This document shows positions 17,964-27,056 of a stretch of 64,000 bases of DNA, piece by piece. Source of the DNA: Zoogloea sp016790385 (GTDB lineage Bacteria > Pseudomonadota > Gammaproteobacteria > Burkholderiales > Rhodocyclaceae); the NCBI RefSeq assembly GCF_041916735.1, contig NZ_JAYRYY010000013.1, one strand, 5' to 3'. A program made the translations under genes and the position numbers. The stretch's first letter is position 1; each line of letters starts with the position of its first letter. The notes under the pieces were generated by a model, which was not told where the DNA came from, did not search any database, and saw nothing but the letters and a program-made list of their open reading frames with translations.

Positions 17964-20384
17964 ATGGACGGAAACGAGGAGCGTAATCGGGTCGCGATCA
18001 TCGCAATCCATGGTGTTGCCGATCAGCAGCCCGGTGACACTTCGCGGGACATTGTGGACCTGCTGCTGATCGGCGCGCCGGCCGGGGTGCAGTATGTGCA
18101 TACGGCGAGCGACGCTTTCACGCTGCGCGTCGAGACCCAGCCGCCCGGCAGGTCGCGCTCGGAAACCGATCCGGCCACACCGCGGGGGGCGCGCCCCTTC
18201 CGCAAGGCGCTGCGGCAATCGATGAAATCGGACTTTTACCTGGATTCAGGTTCCTCGGCCGACGGCGGCCGGAAGGTGAAATGGACCGAGGATACGAAGT
18301 TCACCGACTACCTCCTGCACAAGGCCGTTCGTAATGAAACGCCTGTGGAGACCTACGCCACGACGAGGCACAGGCTTGAGCGCTGCTCCCCGGACGCACG
18401 ACAGAATGTGGATGTGTACGAGATGTACTGGGCGGATCTGTCCCGTCTGTCGGGCGCCATTCCGCGCATCATCACCGAGCTGCTGACACTGATCTTCCGC
18501 CTTTCCCAATTGGGTCGGGATACCCTCGATCGTCATGCGGCCGCGCCGGACGCAGGCGCTGACTGGCGCTTTCTCGCGAAGCTTCAGACTGCCATAGACT
18601 GGCTCTTTTCGCGCTGGCTCGGCCCTCTGGCGCTGGTGCTGTTGATGACCGTCCTGGTCTTCGCGCCGGCGGGCCACCTGGAGTGGACGGATCGGTTTCC
18701 GACCGTCTTGCGGGTGCTTACCACGGCCTTGCCGGCAGGCGTTTTCATCCTGCTGCTTTACTTGCTCCCTCCCCGATGGCCGGGCTTCCTTGGGGCTGCC
18801 TGCGTGGCGGGGCTCAGCGCCACCCTGCTCGCGCTGTCGGCGCCCGGCTGGTGTGTCGGGGTGCTTTGGCTGGCCGCGCTGAGTCTGGCCTACGACCTCA
18901 TTCTCAAGCTGTGCGACGAGCGATTCCCGATGGTCCGGCGGACGGGCTGGAGCCTCTGGGCCCTGGCGCTCGCGGTCATGATCGTGCAGGCGGAAGGGCC
19001 GGATGGCGCTGATTGGGTGCGTGGTGGTCTTGCCGCATTCGAGCTTGCGCTATTTCTTATCTTGCTCGCATGGCTGTTGATGGGGGCCCTGCTGGCTGTG
19101 TGGTTGGTGACCATGCCCGTTGTCGGCGTGGGAGATCAGGCGGGGTTGGCAAGCAAGGGCACGGCCAGCCTTGGCCTCCTGGTGTCGATATGTGTGTTTG
19201 TGCTGCTGACCATGCTGATCGCCGCCTTGCTCAAGGGCGTCGCTGCCGAGTTTGTCGCTGCCCATACCTACGTGCCCTGGTGGTTTTCCGGCGGAGGGAA
19301 GGCGCTGGTTGCCGCCGACGACTTCGTGCGCATACGGGTAGAGCGCCACGTCGAGGGCTTTACGGGAATTGCCGTGTTGGGCGGGGTGCTGGTTCTACAC
19401 CTGGTCCTTTCCTTTTTGCCAAGCGTGTTGGCGGAACTGAAACTCGTTCGCCCGGAAGGGGGCCGGCTCGGACGTTGGCTGACCATGGGCTATCGGAGAA
19501 TGGAGCCGATCGTGTCCGTGCTCAGCGGGCTGGGCGTTGTCTTTGCCCTCATCGTCGGCGGCTACATGGTGCTGGGTGGCTGGTGGCCTGAGGAGGCCAA
19601 CTCCATTCGCTGTTTCCTGGCCGCAGTAGGGTGGATGGACGTGTTGCCGGGGATTCTTTACGCCATGGCGGGAGCAACCGTGAGTGTCAGTGTGCTGGGG
19701 GGCTTGCTGTCTCGATTTGTCCCCGGGCTGCGGGCCCCGTTGGACGCTGCCCTGGATGTGGATAACCACCTGCGGGAGTTTCCACGACAGGCCATTCCCC
19801 GTGCGCGGATCTTCTCCCGCTATCTGGCTTTGCTGGAGCACATTGCATCGAGGAAATACGATCACATCCTGATCGTTTCCCATAGCCAGGGCACCGTCAT
19901 CTCAACCGAGTTGTTGCGCTACCTGAAACTGCGCGGCGAGGACGATACCGACCCGTTGGGCGCCTTGTGGAGCGAATTGCAGGGCAAGCTCGATCTCATG
20001 ACCGCGGGGTGTCCCCTGCGCCAGCTTTACGCGGCGCGTTTTCCGGTGATTTACGGGTGGGTCCTTGCCCACGACGGAAATTGGTGCGGCCCGCAGCACG
20101 CGGCTCTCGGCGTTCAGCGCTGGGTGAATGTCTATACCACGGGCGACTACGTGGGGCGCTGGCTATGGGCCCGCCTCCCCGAAACGGATGAAGCCCCGCA
20201 TGACTGCCTGGCTGAGGCCCCGGATTGGCGTTCCGTCCTGGCGCAGGGAGGCCCGCCCATCCTCGCCAAAGGGTGCCAGGTGGATGTATGCCTGGGCGGC
20301 GGAGCCCACACTCATTACTTTGATTCGGACCAATCCCAGGTTGCGGCATTGATTGATGGCCTGACCCAGCCGGCAGCGGCGTGA
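17964..20384 (+). CDS. Large multi-TM protein with alpha/beta-hydrolase (lipase-like) motifs
   Basis: An 806-aa protein. The N-terminus has RVAIIAIHGVADQQPGD, like the first strand and HG oxyanion motif of lipase-fold proteins. Near residue 640 ILIVSHSQGTVISTELLRYL looks like the nucleophile elbow (SHSQG, Ser in the middle). A His-Asp-containing stretch (GGAHTHYFDSDQ) follows near the C-terminus. Between the two halves lie about eight hydrophobic segments (about residues 210-590), so the fold appears to be split by a membrane domain. A GGAGAGGG-type ribosome site precedes the ATG. It is probably a membrane esterase or lipase-like protein; substrate unknown. Confidence 0.65.
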   Translation: MDGNEERNRVAIIAIHGVADQQPGDTSRDIVDLLLIGAPAGVQYVHTASDAFTLRVETQPPGRSRSETDPATPRGARPFRKALRQSMKSDFYLDSGSSADGGRKVKWTEDTKFTDYLLHKAVRNETPVETYATTRHRLERCSPDARQNVDVYEMYWADLSRLSGAIPRIITELLTLIFRLSQLGRDTLDRHAAAPDAGADWRFLAKLQTAIDWLFSRWLGPLALVLLMTVLVFAPAGHLEWTDRFPTVLRVLTTALPAGVFILLLYLLPPRWPGFLGAACVAGLSATLLALSAPGWCVGVLWLAALSLAYDLILKLCDERFPMVRRTGWSLWALALAVMIVQAEGPDGADWVRGGLAAFELALFLILLAWLLMGALLAVWLVTMPVVGVGDQAGLASKGTASLGLLVSICVFVLLTMLIAALLKGVAAEFVAAHTYVPWWFSGGGKALVAADDFVRIRVERHVEGFTGIAVLGGVLVLHLVLSFLPSVLAELKLVRPEGGRLGRWLTMGYRRMEPIVSVLSGLGVVFALIVGGYMVLGGWWPEEANSIRCFLAAVGWMDVLPGILYAMAGATVSVSVLGGLLSRFVPGLRAPLDAALDVDNHLREFPRQAIPRARIFSRYLALLEHIASRKYDHILIVSHSQGTVISTELLRYLKLRGEDDTDPLGALWSELQGKLDLMTAGCPLRQLYAARFPVIYGWVLAHDGNWCGPQHAALGVQRWVNVYTTGDYVGRWLWARLPETDEAPHDCLAEAPDWRSVLAQGGPPILAKGCQVDVCLGGGAHTHYFDSDQSQVAALIDGLTQPAAA

Positions 20385-20501
20385 GGAAGGGGAGGTCGTA
20401 TCGGCCGGCTCCGCCCGGCCTGATTGCCGGAGCGCTGGCTTGATAGGGGTAAATCGCCCGGCTCAAAGGGAACGATGTCGGTTCCCCCGTATGGCGTGCC
20501 G

Positions 20502-21920
20502 TCAATCCCGGGGCAGTACCCAGGCCAGTTCGTCCGGCGCGAGGGCTTCCATCCAGCGCAGTTGCTGCTCCAATACCGCCACCGTGGCTTCGGAGGCATC
20601 ACCTTGCCGTGCTTGCAGGCGGCGGCGCAGTTCTTCTTCCGGAGCAGAGCAGGCCAGGATGGCGAAGGCGGCGCCATGACGGAGGGCGATGTCCCGGAAG
20701 GTGTCCCTTTCGGCGCGTTTCAGAAACGCGGCATCGACGATCACCGACCAGCCTGCGTCGAGCAGGCATGCGGCGGTGTCCGCCAGGTGGGAGAAGGTGA
20801 GCCGCGTTGCCTGGGGCGTGTAGATTCCGCCGCTCCGGGTGTCGGGGAGGCTGTGTGCCAGTGGTGGCAGGCCGTGGAGGCGCTTGCGCTCCACGTCGGA
20901 ACGCAGGCGCACGGTCGCGGCGGCCGGGTCGGCCATGAGCAGGGCCGCGCTCGCCACCGTCTTGCCTGAGCCGGACAGGCCATGGGTGATGGTCAGCCGC
21001 GGTGCGGGGGGCATGGTCAGGCTCTCGGCCAGATCCAGGTAACCCGCCACGCTCCCGGGCTTGCCCGACAGTGCGGCCACCTTGGCCCGCACCATGGCTT
21101 TGTACACCGCGTAGAAGCGCAGCACCGGCACGGCACCCGTATCTCCCGACTCCCCCAGCCAGGCGCTCAGCAGCCAGGCCGCCAGATCGGGCCGGCGGTG
21201 GTCGAGGAGATCCATCCAGGTGAAGGCCAGCTCGGAGGCGACGTCGATCCAGCGCAAGGCGGGGTTGAATTCGATGCAGTCGAAAGGCACCACCTGCCCA
21301 TCGAGCAGCACCAGGTTGCCCAGGTGCAGGTCGCCATGGCATTCGCGGATGAAACCCTGAGCCTTGCGGGCCGCAAATAGCGCGCGACGGCGTTCGAACT
21401 CGGCCTCTGTCCAGGCTTGCCGTCTGGTCAGGCGCTGCCCTTCGGCGGGTTGCAGCGTGAGCAGGGTGGTGAAGTTGTCCAGGGCGGGTGCCAGCACTTC
21501 GGCGGGTTCGCCCCAGGGGCTGCGCGCGTCGGCCACGGCCGCACCGCGATGAAAGGCGTGGATGGTCCGGGCCAGGCTGCCGAGGGCCTCGGGGCCGAGT
21601 CCGCCCCGCTCGCAGACGTGATCCAGGCGCTGACTCTCGGCAAAGCGCCGCATCTTCACGGCGCATTCGCCGCTGTCGTCCACTTCCTCCAGCCCCAGGT
21701 AGAGCCCGGGCGCCAGACGCCGGTTGAGGCGCAGCTCTTCATGGCAGCAAAAGCGGCGCTGCTCGGCGGTGCTGTAGTCGAGAAAGGGCAGGCTCAAGGG
21801 CTTTTTCAGCTTCCAGACGAAGCCGTTGGCGAGCAGCAGCCATGAGATGTGGGTCTCGACCAGTTCGGCGCCAAGGCGGGACTGGAATCGCCGTAGCCAG
21901 TCGGGCAGGGGTTCGCTCAT
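20502..21920 (-). CDS. APH-like kinase fused to AAA_33 P-loop ATPase
   Basis: A 472-aa two-domain protein. The N-terminal part (about 1-300) is an aminoglycoside-phosphotransferase/choline-kinase-like fold with the Brenner motif ECHGDLHLGNLVLLDG and the metal-binding stretch FDCIEFNPALRW. The C-terminal part (about 320-470) is a P-loop kinase with GLSGSGKT and an Arg-rich lid. The combination is a recurrent family of unproven substrate. The frame stays open upstream into cdsA, but the ATG at 21920 overlaps the cdsA stop by 4 nt, so it is the last gene of the lipid operon. A role as kinase of a lipid head group or alcohol is inference. Confidence 0.82.
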   Translation of the reverse strand: MSEPLPDWLRRFQSRLGAELVETHISWLLLANGFVWKLKKPLSLPFLDYSTAEQRRFCCHEELRLNRRLAPGLYLGLEEVDDSGECAVKMRRFAESQRLDHVCERGGLGPEALGSLARTIHAFHRGAAVADARSPWGEPAEVLAPALDNFTTLLTLQPAEGQRLTRRQAWTEAEFERRRALFAARKAQGFIRECHGDLHLGNLVLLDGQVVPFDCIEFNPALRWIDVASELAFTWMDLLDHRRPDLAAWLLSAWLGESGDTGAVPVLRFYAVYKAMVRAKVAALSGKPGSVAGYLDLAESLTMPPAPRLTITHGLSGSGKTVASAALLMADPAAATVRLRSDVERKRLHGLPPLAHSLPDTRSGGIYTPQATRLTFSHLADTAACLLDAGWSVIVDAAFLKRAERDTFRDIALRHGAAFAILACSAPEEELRRRLQARQGDASEATVAVLEQQLRWMEALAPDELAWVLPRD

Positions 21921-22861
21921 GCCACCCACCAGTAGCGGACGATGTGAAAGAAGATGGGGGCCGAGAAGCTGATCGAATCGACCCGGTCGAGCATGCCGCC
22001 ATGGCCCTCGATCATTGCGCCCCAGTCCTTCACGCCCCGGTCGCGCTTGATGGCCGACAGCACGAAACCGCCAAAGAAGCCCATCACGTTGATGACCAGG
22101 GCGATCAGTCCGGCCTCGAGTGGTGTGAAGGGGGTGATCCACCACAAGGCGGCGCCAACGGCGGTGGAGGTGAGCACCCCGCCCACCAGGCCTTCGACCG
22201 TCTTTGAGGGGGAGATCGCCGGCGACACCTTGCGCTTGCCGATGAGTTTGCCCCACACGTACTGGAAGACATCGCTGGACTGCACGGTGAGGATCAGGAA
22301 GACGATCAGGAGCATGTTGCGCCCCGCGTAGCCGGCAATGTCGAGGGTGAGCAGGGCGGGGACGTGGGACAGGCAATAGACGCAGATCATCAGCCCCCAC
22401 TGGACTTTGGCCGCCCGCTCGAGAAAGCGCGTGGTGTCCGCCCCGAGGGAGGACGAGATGGGCAGCAGCAGGAAGGCATAGACCGGGATGAGGATGGAGA
22501 ACAGGCCGTACCAGCCGATGGCAATGAGCCAGTACTGGGCGGGCAGGAACACGAAAAAGCTCCACAGCAGGGCGCGGTGATCACCCAGGCGGGTGTGGGT
22601 GAGCGAGATGAACTCCCGCAGGCACTGGAAGGAGATGAAAGCGAAGAGGGCAATCACCCCCCAGGGGCCGATCCAGATGGCGGCGCCGATCAGCGCGATC
22701 ATGGCCCACCAGGCCTTGATGCGGGCGTTGAGGTTGTCGATGACGCCGTGGGGCTCGCCCCGGGCGACCCGGTATTTGAGTCCGGCGCCGATCAGGCTGA
22801 ACACGGCCAGCAGGCCGAAGATGCCGCCGAAGACGGCGATGAGATCGTGGGATGCGTTCAT
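21917..22861 (-). CDS. Phosphatidate cytidylyltransferase (CdsA family)
   Basis: A 314-aa, about eight-helix membrane enzyme of the CDP-DAG synthase family, which makes CDP-diacylglycerol from phosphatidic acid and CTP. The family signature is complete: SAIKRDRGVKDWGAMIEGHG, followed by GMLDRVDS. Upstream, SPAISPSKTVEGLVGG matches the conserved substrate loop. The operon context (PlsC, CDP-alcohol transferase, two phosphatase/hydrolase fusions) suggests a paralogue dedicated to a special lipid rather than the housekeeping cdsA, but this is not provable from the window. Confidence 0.9.
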   Translation of the reverse strand: MNASHDLIAVFGGIFGLLAVFSLIGAGLKYRVARGEPHGVIDNLNARIKAWWAMIALIGAAIWIGPWGVIALFAFISFQCLREFISLTHTRLGDHRALLWSFFVFLPAQYWLIAIGWYGLFSILIPVYAFLLLPISSSLGADTTRFLERAAKVQWGLMICVYCLSHVPALLTLDIAGYAGRNMLLIVFLILTVQSSDVFQYVWGKLIGKRKVSPAISPSKTVEGLVGGVLTSTAVGAALWWITPFTPLEAGLIALVINVMGFFGGFVLSAIKRDRGVKDWGAMIEGHGGMLDRVDSISFSAPIFFHIVRYWWVA

Positions 22862-22876
22862 GGTGTGAGACCGGGT

Positions 22877-23500
22877 TCAGTCGGCGGGGGGCGCGAGATC
22901 GAGCAAGGCGGCGCGTGCGCGGGCGAGGAAGGCGTCGCGGCTCTCGCCGTCGACCCGAGGGAGGGGCGGGCCGAAGCTCAGGGTGCACAACAGCGGCACG
23001 GGAATCAGGCTGCCCTTGGGCATCACCCGCCCCAGGTTCTCGATCCATACGGGGATCAGCTCGGCTTCGGGGTGGGCTTTGGCCAGGTGGTGAAGGCCGC
23101 TCTTGAAGGGCAACAGGTCGTCTCCCATGTTGCGCGTGCCTTCCGGAAAGAGGATCAGGGACTCACCTGCGGTCAGCGCCTCGCCCATCTGGTCCACCGG
23201 ATTGGGGCCGCTACGCCCCGGGCGACGGTCGATGCACACGCCACGGAACACCCGGTTGATCAGGAAGCTCCGGAAGGGCGTGGTCAGCCAGTAGTCGGCC
23301 CCTGCCACAGGACGGGTGCACCGGCGCAGGGGCGGCGGGAGAGACGCCCAGATCAGCACGAAGTCTCCGTGGCTGCGGTGGTTGGCAAAATACACGCGCG
23401 AACCAGCGCCCGGCGCGCTGCCCAGCCACAGGGCACGGACGCCGGTGAGGGCACGGGCAAAGCCGCACAGGGCGGAGGCAAGGAGGCGATCGACGAGCAT
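22877..23500 (-). CDS. Lysophospholipid acyltransferase (PlsC family)
   Basis: A 207-aa 1-acyl-glycerol-phosphate acyltransferase-like protein. The catalytic NHRSHGD (an NHxxxxD motif, about residues 40-46) and the substrate motif FPEGTRN (about 119) are intact. It lies 16 bp upstream of cdsA in the same direction. It should acylate a lysophospholipid, either to make phosphatidic acid for CdsA or to reacylate a lipid de-acylated by the hydrolase encoded two genes upstream. The exact substrate is unknown. Confidence 0.9.
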   Translation of the reverse strand: MLVDRLLASALCGFARALTGVRALWLGSAPGAGSRVYFANHRSHGDFVLIWASLPPPLRRCTRPVAGADYWLTTPFRSFLINRVFRGVCIDRRPGRSGPNPVDQMGEALTAGESLILFPEGTRNMGDDLLPFKSGLHHLAKAHPEAELIPVWIENLGRVMPKGSLIPVPLLCTLSFGPPLPRVDGESRDAFLARARAALLDLAPPAD

Positions 23501-23514
23501 CGGATGTTCCGGGT

Positions 23515-23967
23515 TCAGCCCGCAGCCATGGCCGCGAACAGGGTCAGGCCCTGGAGAGCCAGGGCGAGGGCTTGGTGACGCAGCAGGCCGAGGGCGCCGC
23601 GCACGCGCTCGGCCAGCGGGCGCGGGCTTCGGGTGGGCTGGCCGAATGTCTGCGCCAGGGCCTGATCGAAGGCCTGAAGGTCGGCTTCAATGTCGGCGTC
23701 GGTTGAGGCCTGCCAGGCGTTGGCCCAGTGGGCGAACAGCGCGGCATCCAGGCCGCAGCGCAGCGCGTGGTAGGCCTGCACGGCGCCCGCCACCAGACTC
23801 AGGGCAAGGCAGGCGCAGCGCAGCGGGCCGCCGGGGGCCAGCAACAGGGCGGCGAGGGCCGGCAACAGCAGGGTCAGGCTGAGCAAATGAAGCTTGCGCC
23901 CCTGGGCCAGCGTCGCGGCGGCAAGGGCGGCTCCGGCCGCCGCGTCGCGGGATCTGTCAGGCGCCAC
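23515..23967 (-). CDS. Small Ala/Leu-rich membrane protein, function unknown
   Basis: A 150-aa protein that starts with GTG at 23967, inside the 3' end of the PAP2-phosphatase gene (11-bp overlap). Two hydrophobic segments near residues 27-60 (LLSLTLLLPALAALLLA and a second) and one at the C-terminus (ALALALQGLTLFAAM) bracket a helical middle. No family recognised. The overlap and shared strand place it in the lipid operon, where it may be a small membrane partner. Confidence 0.6.
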   Translation of the reverse strand: MAPDRSRDAAAGAALAAATLAQGRKLHLLSLTLLLPALAALLLAPGGPLRCACLALSLVAGAVQAYHALRCGLDAALFAHWANAWQASTDADIEADLQAFDQALAQTFGQPTRSPRPLAERVRGALGLLRHQALALALQGLTLFAAMAAG

Positions 23968-25294
23968 CGCTGTACTCCGGTGGCGGGCTGATGCGGGCGA
24001 GGGCCTGACGGTGTTGCGGGCTCAGCACGACCCGCGGGCGCGCCTGTTGCAGGATCGCCAGCGCGCTCTCGACCGAATTTGCCCGGCCCGTGGCCAGCAA
24101 CCAGGCGGCCACCGCGCTGGCGCTGCGCGAGTAGCCCAGGGCGCAGCACACGAGCACAGGGCCGTGTCGACGCAGGTGCTCAATGGCGGTGGCAGCCTCT
24201 TCCAGTTGGGCACTGTCGGGTGGGACGAGATCAAGCCAGGGAAGCTGGGCATAGACCCAGTGGCCGCGGGGGGCGGGCAGCTCGGCGGTGAGGTCGAGCA
24301 GGGCCCGGAAGCCACCGGCCTCCATGGCGCGGCTGTCGGGGAGGCGGCCCAGCCAGACGCCGTCGGCAATCAGCCCGGGGGCGGGGGATCTGCGGGTCCA
24401 CAGGCGCGAGTTGATCCATGCGCACAGGGTGTAGGGAGCAAGCAGCAGGGCAGCGCCCAAGGCATGGCGGCCGTCGCGCTTCTGGAAGCCCGCCGGCCCC
24501 AGCAGGGCGTAGTTGAGGGCCACCAGGGCCAGGGCGATGCCCAGCCATACCCACACCAGCCCACCGCCTCCGAGCAGGAGGCCCAGGCCGGCTGCGGCCA
24601 GGGCGGCGCACAGGTAGCGGCCGGCAAGCCGGCGCCGGGCGGGAACATCCGTCCATCGGGCGGCGGAGAATGGCGTCGGGCCTTCATCCGGCCACAGCCA
24701 CAGGCACAGCAGACCGACCAGGGCGCCGCTGGGGATATCGATGAAATGGTGCTGGTAGGTGGTGAGTACGGACACCGCGATCAGGGCGGCCCAGGCATCC
24801 ACCCCCCAGCGCAGCGGGCCGCGGGTGGCACCGGCAAAACGCACCCAGATGATGATCAGCAGGCTGATGTGCAGGGAGGGGGCCTGGTTGTAAGGCAGAT
24901 CGAAGCCGGCCAGGGCGTCGAAGAGCTGACCGAAGAGGCCGTCAGCATTCGGTCGGGGGAAGCTGAAGCGCAGGGGAAAAGTCAGGAAGCAGGCCACCGA
25001 GACAAGCTGGGCGGTGAGCAGGCGCAGGGCGTGGCGATCAACCTGCAAGGCGCTGCGGCACAGCAGAAAGGACAGGCCGTAGAACAGATCGATGGACCAG
25101 TAAGGCAGGATGGTCCAGGGGACAAAGGGAATATGCCTTTCCCATTCGTAGACCAGGGTGTTGTTGACCTGCCAGCGCGCCGCCATGGTGTTGGCGAAAC
25201 CATAGCTCAGGAAGAAGAAGGGCCCGAGAAAGAGCAGCCAGCCGATGCTCCGCGACCAGAAAATGCCGGGCGTCGGTGCCGTCGCGGTGTTCAT
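23957..25294 (-). CDS. PAP2/Aur1-like phosphatase fused to dual-specificity phosphatase
   Basis: A 445-aa fusion. The N-terminal multi-helix membrane half has PAP2-type catalytic residues in an Aur1-like form: FPRPN (about 112), PSLH at 139-142 instead of PSGH, and HHFIDIPSG with His182 and Asp186 (H-x3-D). The C-terminal half is a dual-specificity/tyrosine phosphatase with the C-x5-R loop CALGYSR (Cys384, Arg390). The ATG at 25294 overlaps the preceding stop by 4 nt; the upstream start at 25336 is inside that gene. It could both transfer or cleave a phospho-head group and dephosphorylate a phosphatidyl-alcohol phosphate. Confidence 0.85.
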   Translation of the reverse strand: MNTATAPTPGIFWSRSIGWLLFLGPFFFLSYGFANTMAARWQVNNTLVYEWERHIPFVPWTILPYWSIDLFYGLSFLLCRSALQVDRHALRLLTAQLVSVACFLTFPLRFSFPRPNADGLFGQLFDALAGFDLPYNQAPSLHISLLIIIWVRFAGATRGPLRWGVDAWAALIAVSVLTTYQHHFIDIPSGALVGLLCLWLWPDEGPTPFSAARWTDVPARRRLAGRYLCAALAAAGLGLLLGGGGLVWVWLGIALALVALNYALLGPAGFQKRDGRHALGAALLLAPYTLCAWINSRLWTRRSPAPGLIADGVWLGRLPDSRAMEAGGFRALLDLTAELPAPRGHWVYAQLPWLDLVPPDSAQLEEAATAIEHLRRHGPVLVCCALGYSRSASAVAAWLLATGRANSVESALAILQQARPRVVLSPQHRQALARISPPPEYSGGA

Positions 25295-27048
25295 GCCATG
25301 CGCCGCCGGGCCAGGGACACGGTAAAGATGCCCCATTCGTCGATGCGTTGTTCGAGCTTGTCGAAGCCGGCCGCATCCACCAGCTGGTCCATCTCGGCCT
25401 GGCTGCGCCGGCGCATCACCCAGGCTTCGCCGCCCCGGTGGCTGGTGAGGGCGCGGGCGATGAGTTCCAGCTGGGGGTGCCAGGGCTGGCCGGTGTACAG
25501 CAGCAGGCCGCCGGGCTCGATGGCGTCGGCCATGCCGGCCAGGGAGCGGCTCACCATGGCGTTGTCGGGGAAGAGTTCGTACAGGCCGGAGACGATACCG
25601 ATGGTGGGGCGGGGGGAGACGCCGGCCACCGAGGCCTGGTTGAAGGCGTCTCCCTTCTCGAAACGGGCGATGGCTTCCAGGCCCTTCTCGCGGATCAGGG
25701 CGGCGCCGTCGCGTACATTGATGTCGCTGTAGTCGCGCAACAGGACGGACTCGGGGCGGCGCGGGGCTTCGCTCAGGGCTTCGAGCACGTAGCGCCCGTG
25801 ACCGGCGGCGATGTCCAGCACCCGCAGGGGGCGGCCCTCGGTATGCAGACGGCCCAGGGCCAGGCGCAGGAGTTCCTCCAGATGGCGCTTGCGTTGTCGG
25901 ATGCCGCGCCAGCCGATGGCATTGAGGTAGTTGCGGTCGATGGCGCGGCCGAGGGGGCCGCTCCCGGTGGGGGTGTTGCGATAGACGTAGTCGAGCGTGC
26001 TGCCCGAGTCGAAGCCCGTGCGATGGCCCAGGGCGACGCCTGCCGAGAGGCGGCCGCCAAGCTTCATGCTGGCCCGGTAGGCGGCCCAGTAGAGGCCGCG
26101 GGGGCTGAGTGGATGGAGGGGCCGGGCGAGGGCCGCGGATTCGTCCCGGGTGGCACCGTGGCGGTCGGCATCCAGCAGGCTCATCGGCGCGGCGGGGTGA
26201 TCGAACTGGCGCAGGATGAAAGCCCGGGCCTTGTCGGTGGCAAGCTTGCGGTCCTGTTCGCCAAGGGTGTCGTGGTAGAAGCCGTCGAGGACGTGCTTTT
26301 CCTTTACCGTCGCGCCGAGATTGTCAAAGAAACGGTGCTGGGGGCCGTGATGGACCACCCAGTCGGCGCCGGAGATGAGCAGCTGGGTGGGCAGGGTGAT
26401 GGCCTGGGCGTCGGCGACGACCCGTTCGGCGGCTTCGTACAGGCCGAGCAGGATGTTCACCGAGATGGCCCGGGCGATCAGCGGGTCCTTGTCGTAGCTG
26501 GTCTGGCGGGCCGGGTCGTGGGTCAGGAATTTTGCTTTGACGTAGCTGTTCACGAAGAAATTGCCGCGCAATTTTTCCAGCAGGGCAAGGCCGGGCCGGG
26601 CCAGGGGCACGTAGAGTTTGACCTGGAAGGCCGGCGAGGCGAGCACCAGGCAGCGTACCCGCGGCGCGTAGTCATGGGCCCAGGTGGCCACCAGCACCGC
26701 GCCAACGCTCTGGGCCAGCACGGCCATGTCGGCGTGGGCGATGCCGTGGCGGTCGCGGATGTGGTCGATGAAGGTCTGCACATCGCGCACCGACGTGCCG
26801 AAGCTCGGTGAATAACCGCGGGCGCCCGGGGAGTGGCCGTGGCCACGGGCGTCCCAGGCGAAGAAATCGAAGGCCGGCAGGTCCAGCTCGTCGGGCAGGT
26901 GGGCGATGCGGCCGGAGTGTTCATGGCCCCGGTGGAACATCACCACGGCGCCCCGGCGGGGGGCGATGGCGGGCCACTGGCGGTAGAACAACTGCACCCC
27001 GTCGTGGGTTTCGAAATGATGTTCGGAGACCGGGCGGGGTGGGTTCAT
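25291..27048 (-). CDS. Bifunctional alpha/beta hydrolase / SAM-dependent methyltransferase
   Basis: A 585-aa fusion. Residues about 1-290 are a monoglyceride-lipase-like alpha/beta hydrolase: nucleophile elbow AQSVGA (Ser central), catalytic Asp in LISGADWVVHHG and His in FYHDTLGE. Residues about 330-585 are a class I methyltransferase with SAM motif I VLDIAAGHGRYVLEAL. The start at 27048 is the first ATG before MNPPRPVSEHHF and lies 9 bp after the CDP-alcohol transferase stop. A lysophospholipase joined to a methyltransferase within a lipid operon suggests remodelling and head-group methylation; the product is unknown. Confidence 0.87.
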   Translation of the reverse strand: MNPPRPVSEHHFETHDGVQLFYRQWPAIAPRRGAVVMFHRGHEHSGRIAHLPDELDLPAFDFFAWDARGHGHSPGARGYSPSFGTSVRDVQTFIDHIRDRHGIAHADMAVLAQSVGAVLVATWAHDYAPRVRCLVLASPAFQVKLYVPLARPGLALLEKLRGNFFVNSYVKAKFLTHDPARQTSYDKDPLIARAISVNILLGLYEAAERVVADAQAITLPTQLLISGADWVVHHGPQHRFFDNLGATVKEKHVLDGFYHDTLGEQDRKLATDKARAFILRQFDHPAAPMSLLDADRHGATRDESAALARPLHPLSPRGLYWAAYRASMKLGGRLSAGVALGHRTGFDSGSTLDYVYRNTPTGSGPLGRAIDRNYLNAIGWRGIRQRKRHLEELLRLALGRLHTEGRPLRVLDIAAGHGRYVLEALSEAPRRPESVLLRDYSDINVRDGAALIREKGLEAIARFEKGDAFNQASVAGVSPRPTIGIVSGLYELFPDNAMVSRSLAGMADAIEPGGLLLYTGQPWHPQLELIARALTSHRGGEAWVMRRRSQAEMDQLVDAAGFDKLEQRIDEWGIFTVSLARRRMA

Positions 27049-27056
27049 CGCTGACC

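Noticed and set aside
20502..22565. A single 687-codon protein joining cdsA-region sequence to the APH-ATPase fusion
   Set aside because: The part beyond 21920 is out of frame with cdsA, which carries the complete CdsA signature in its own frame. The ATG at 21920 in a 4-nt overlap is the true start.
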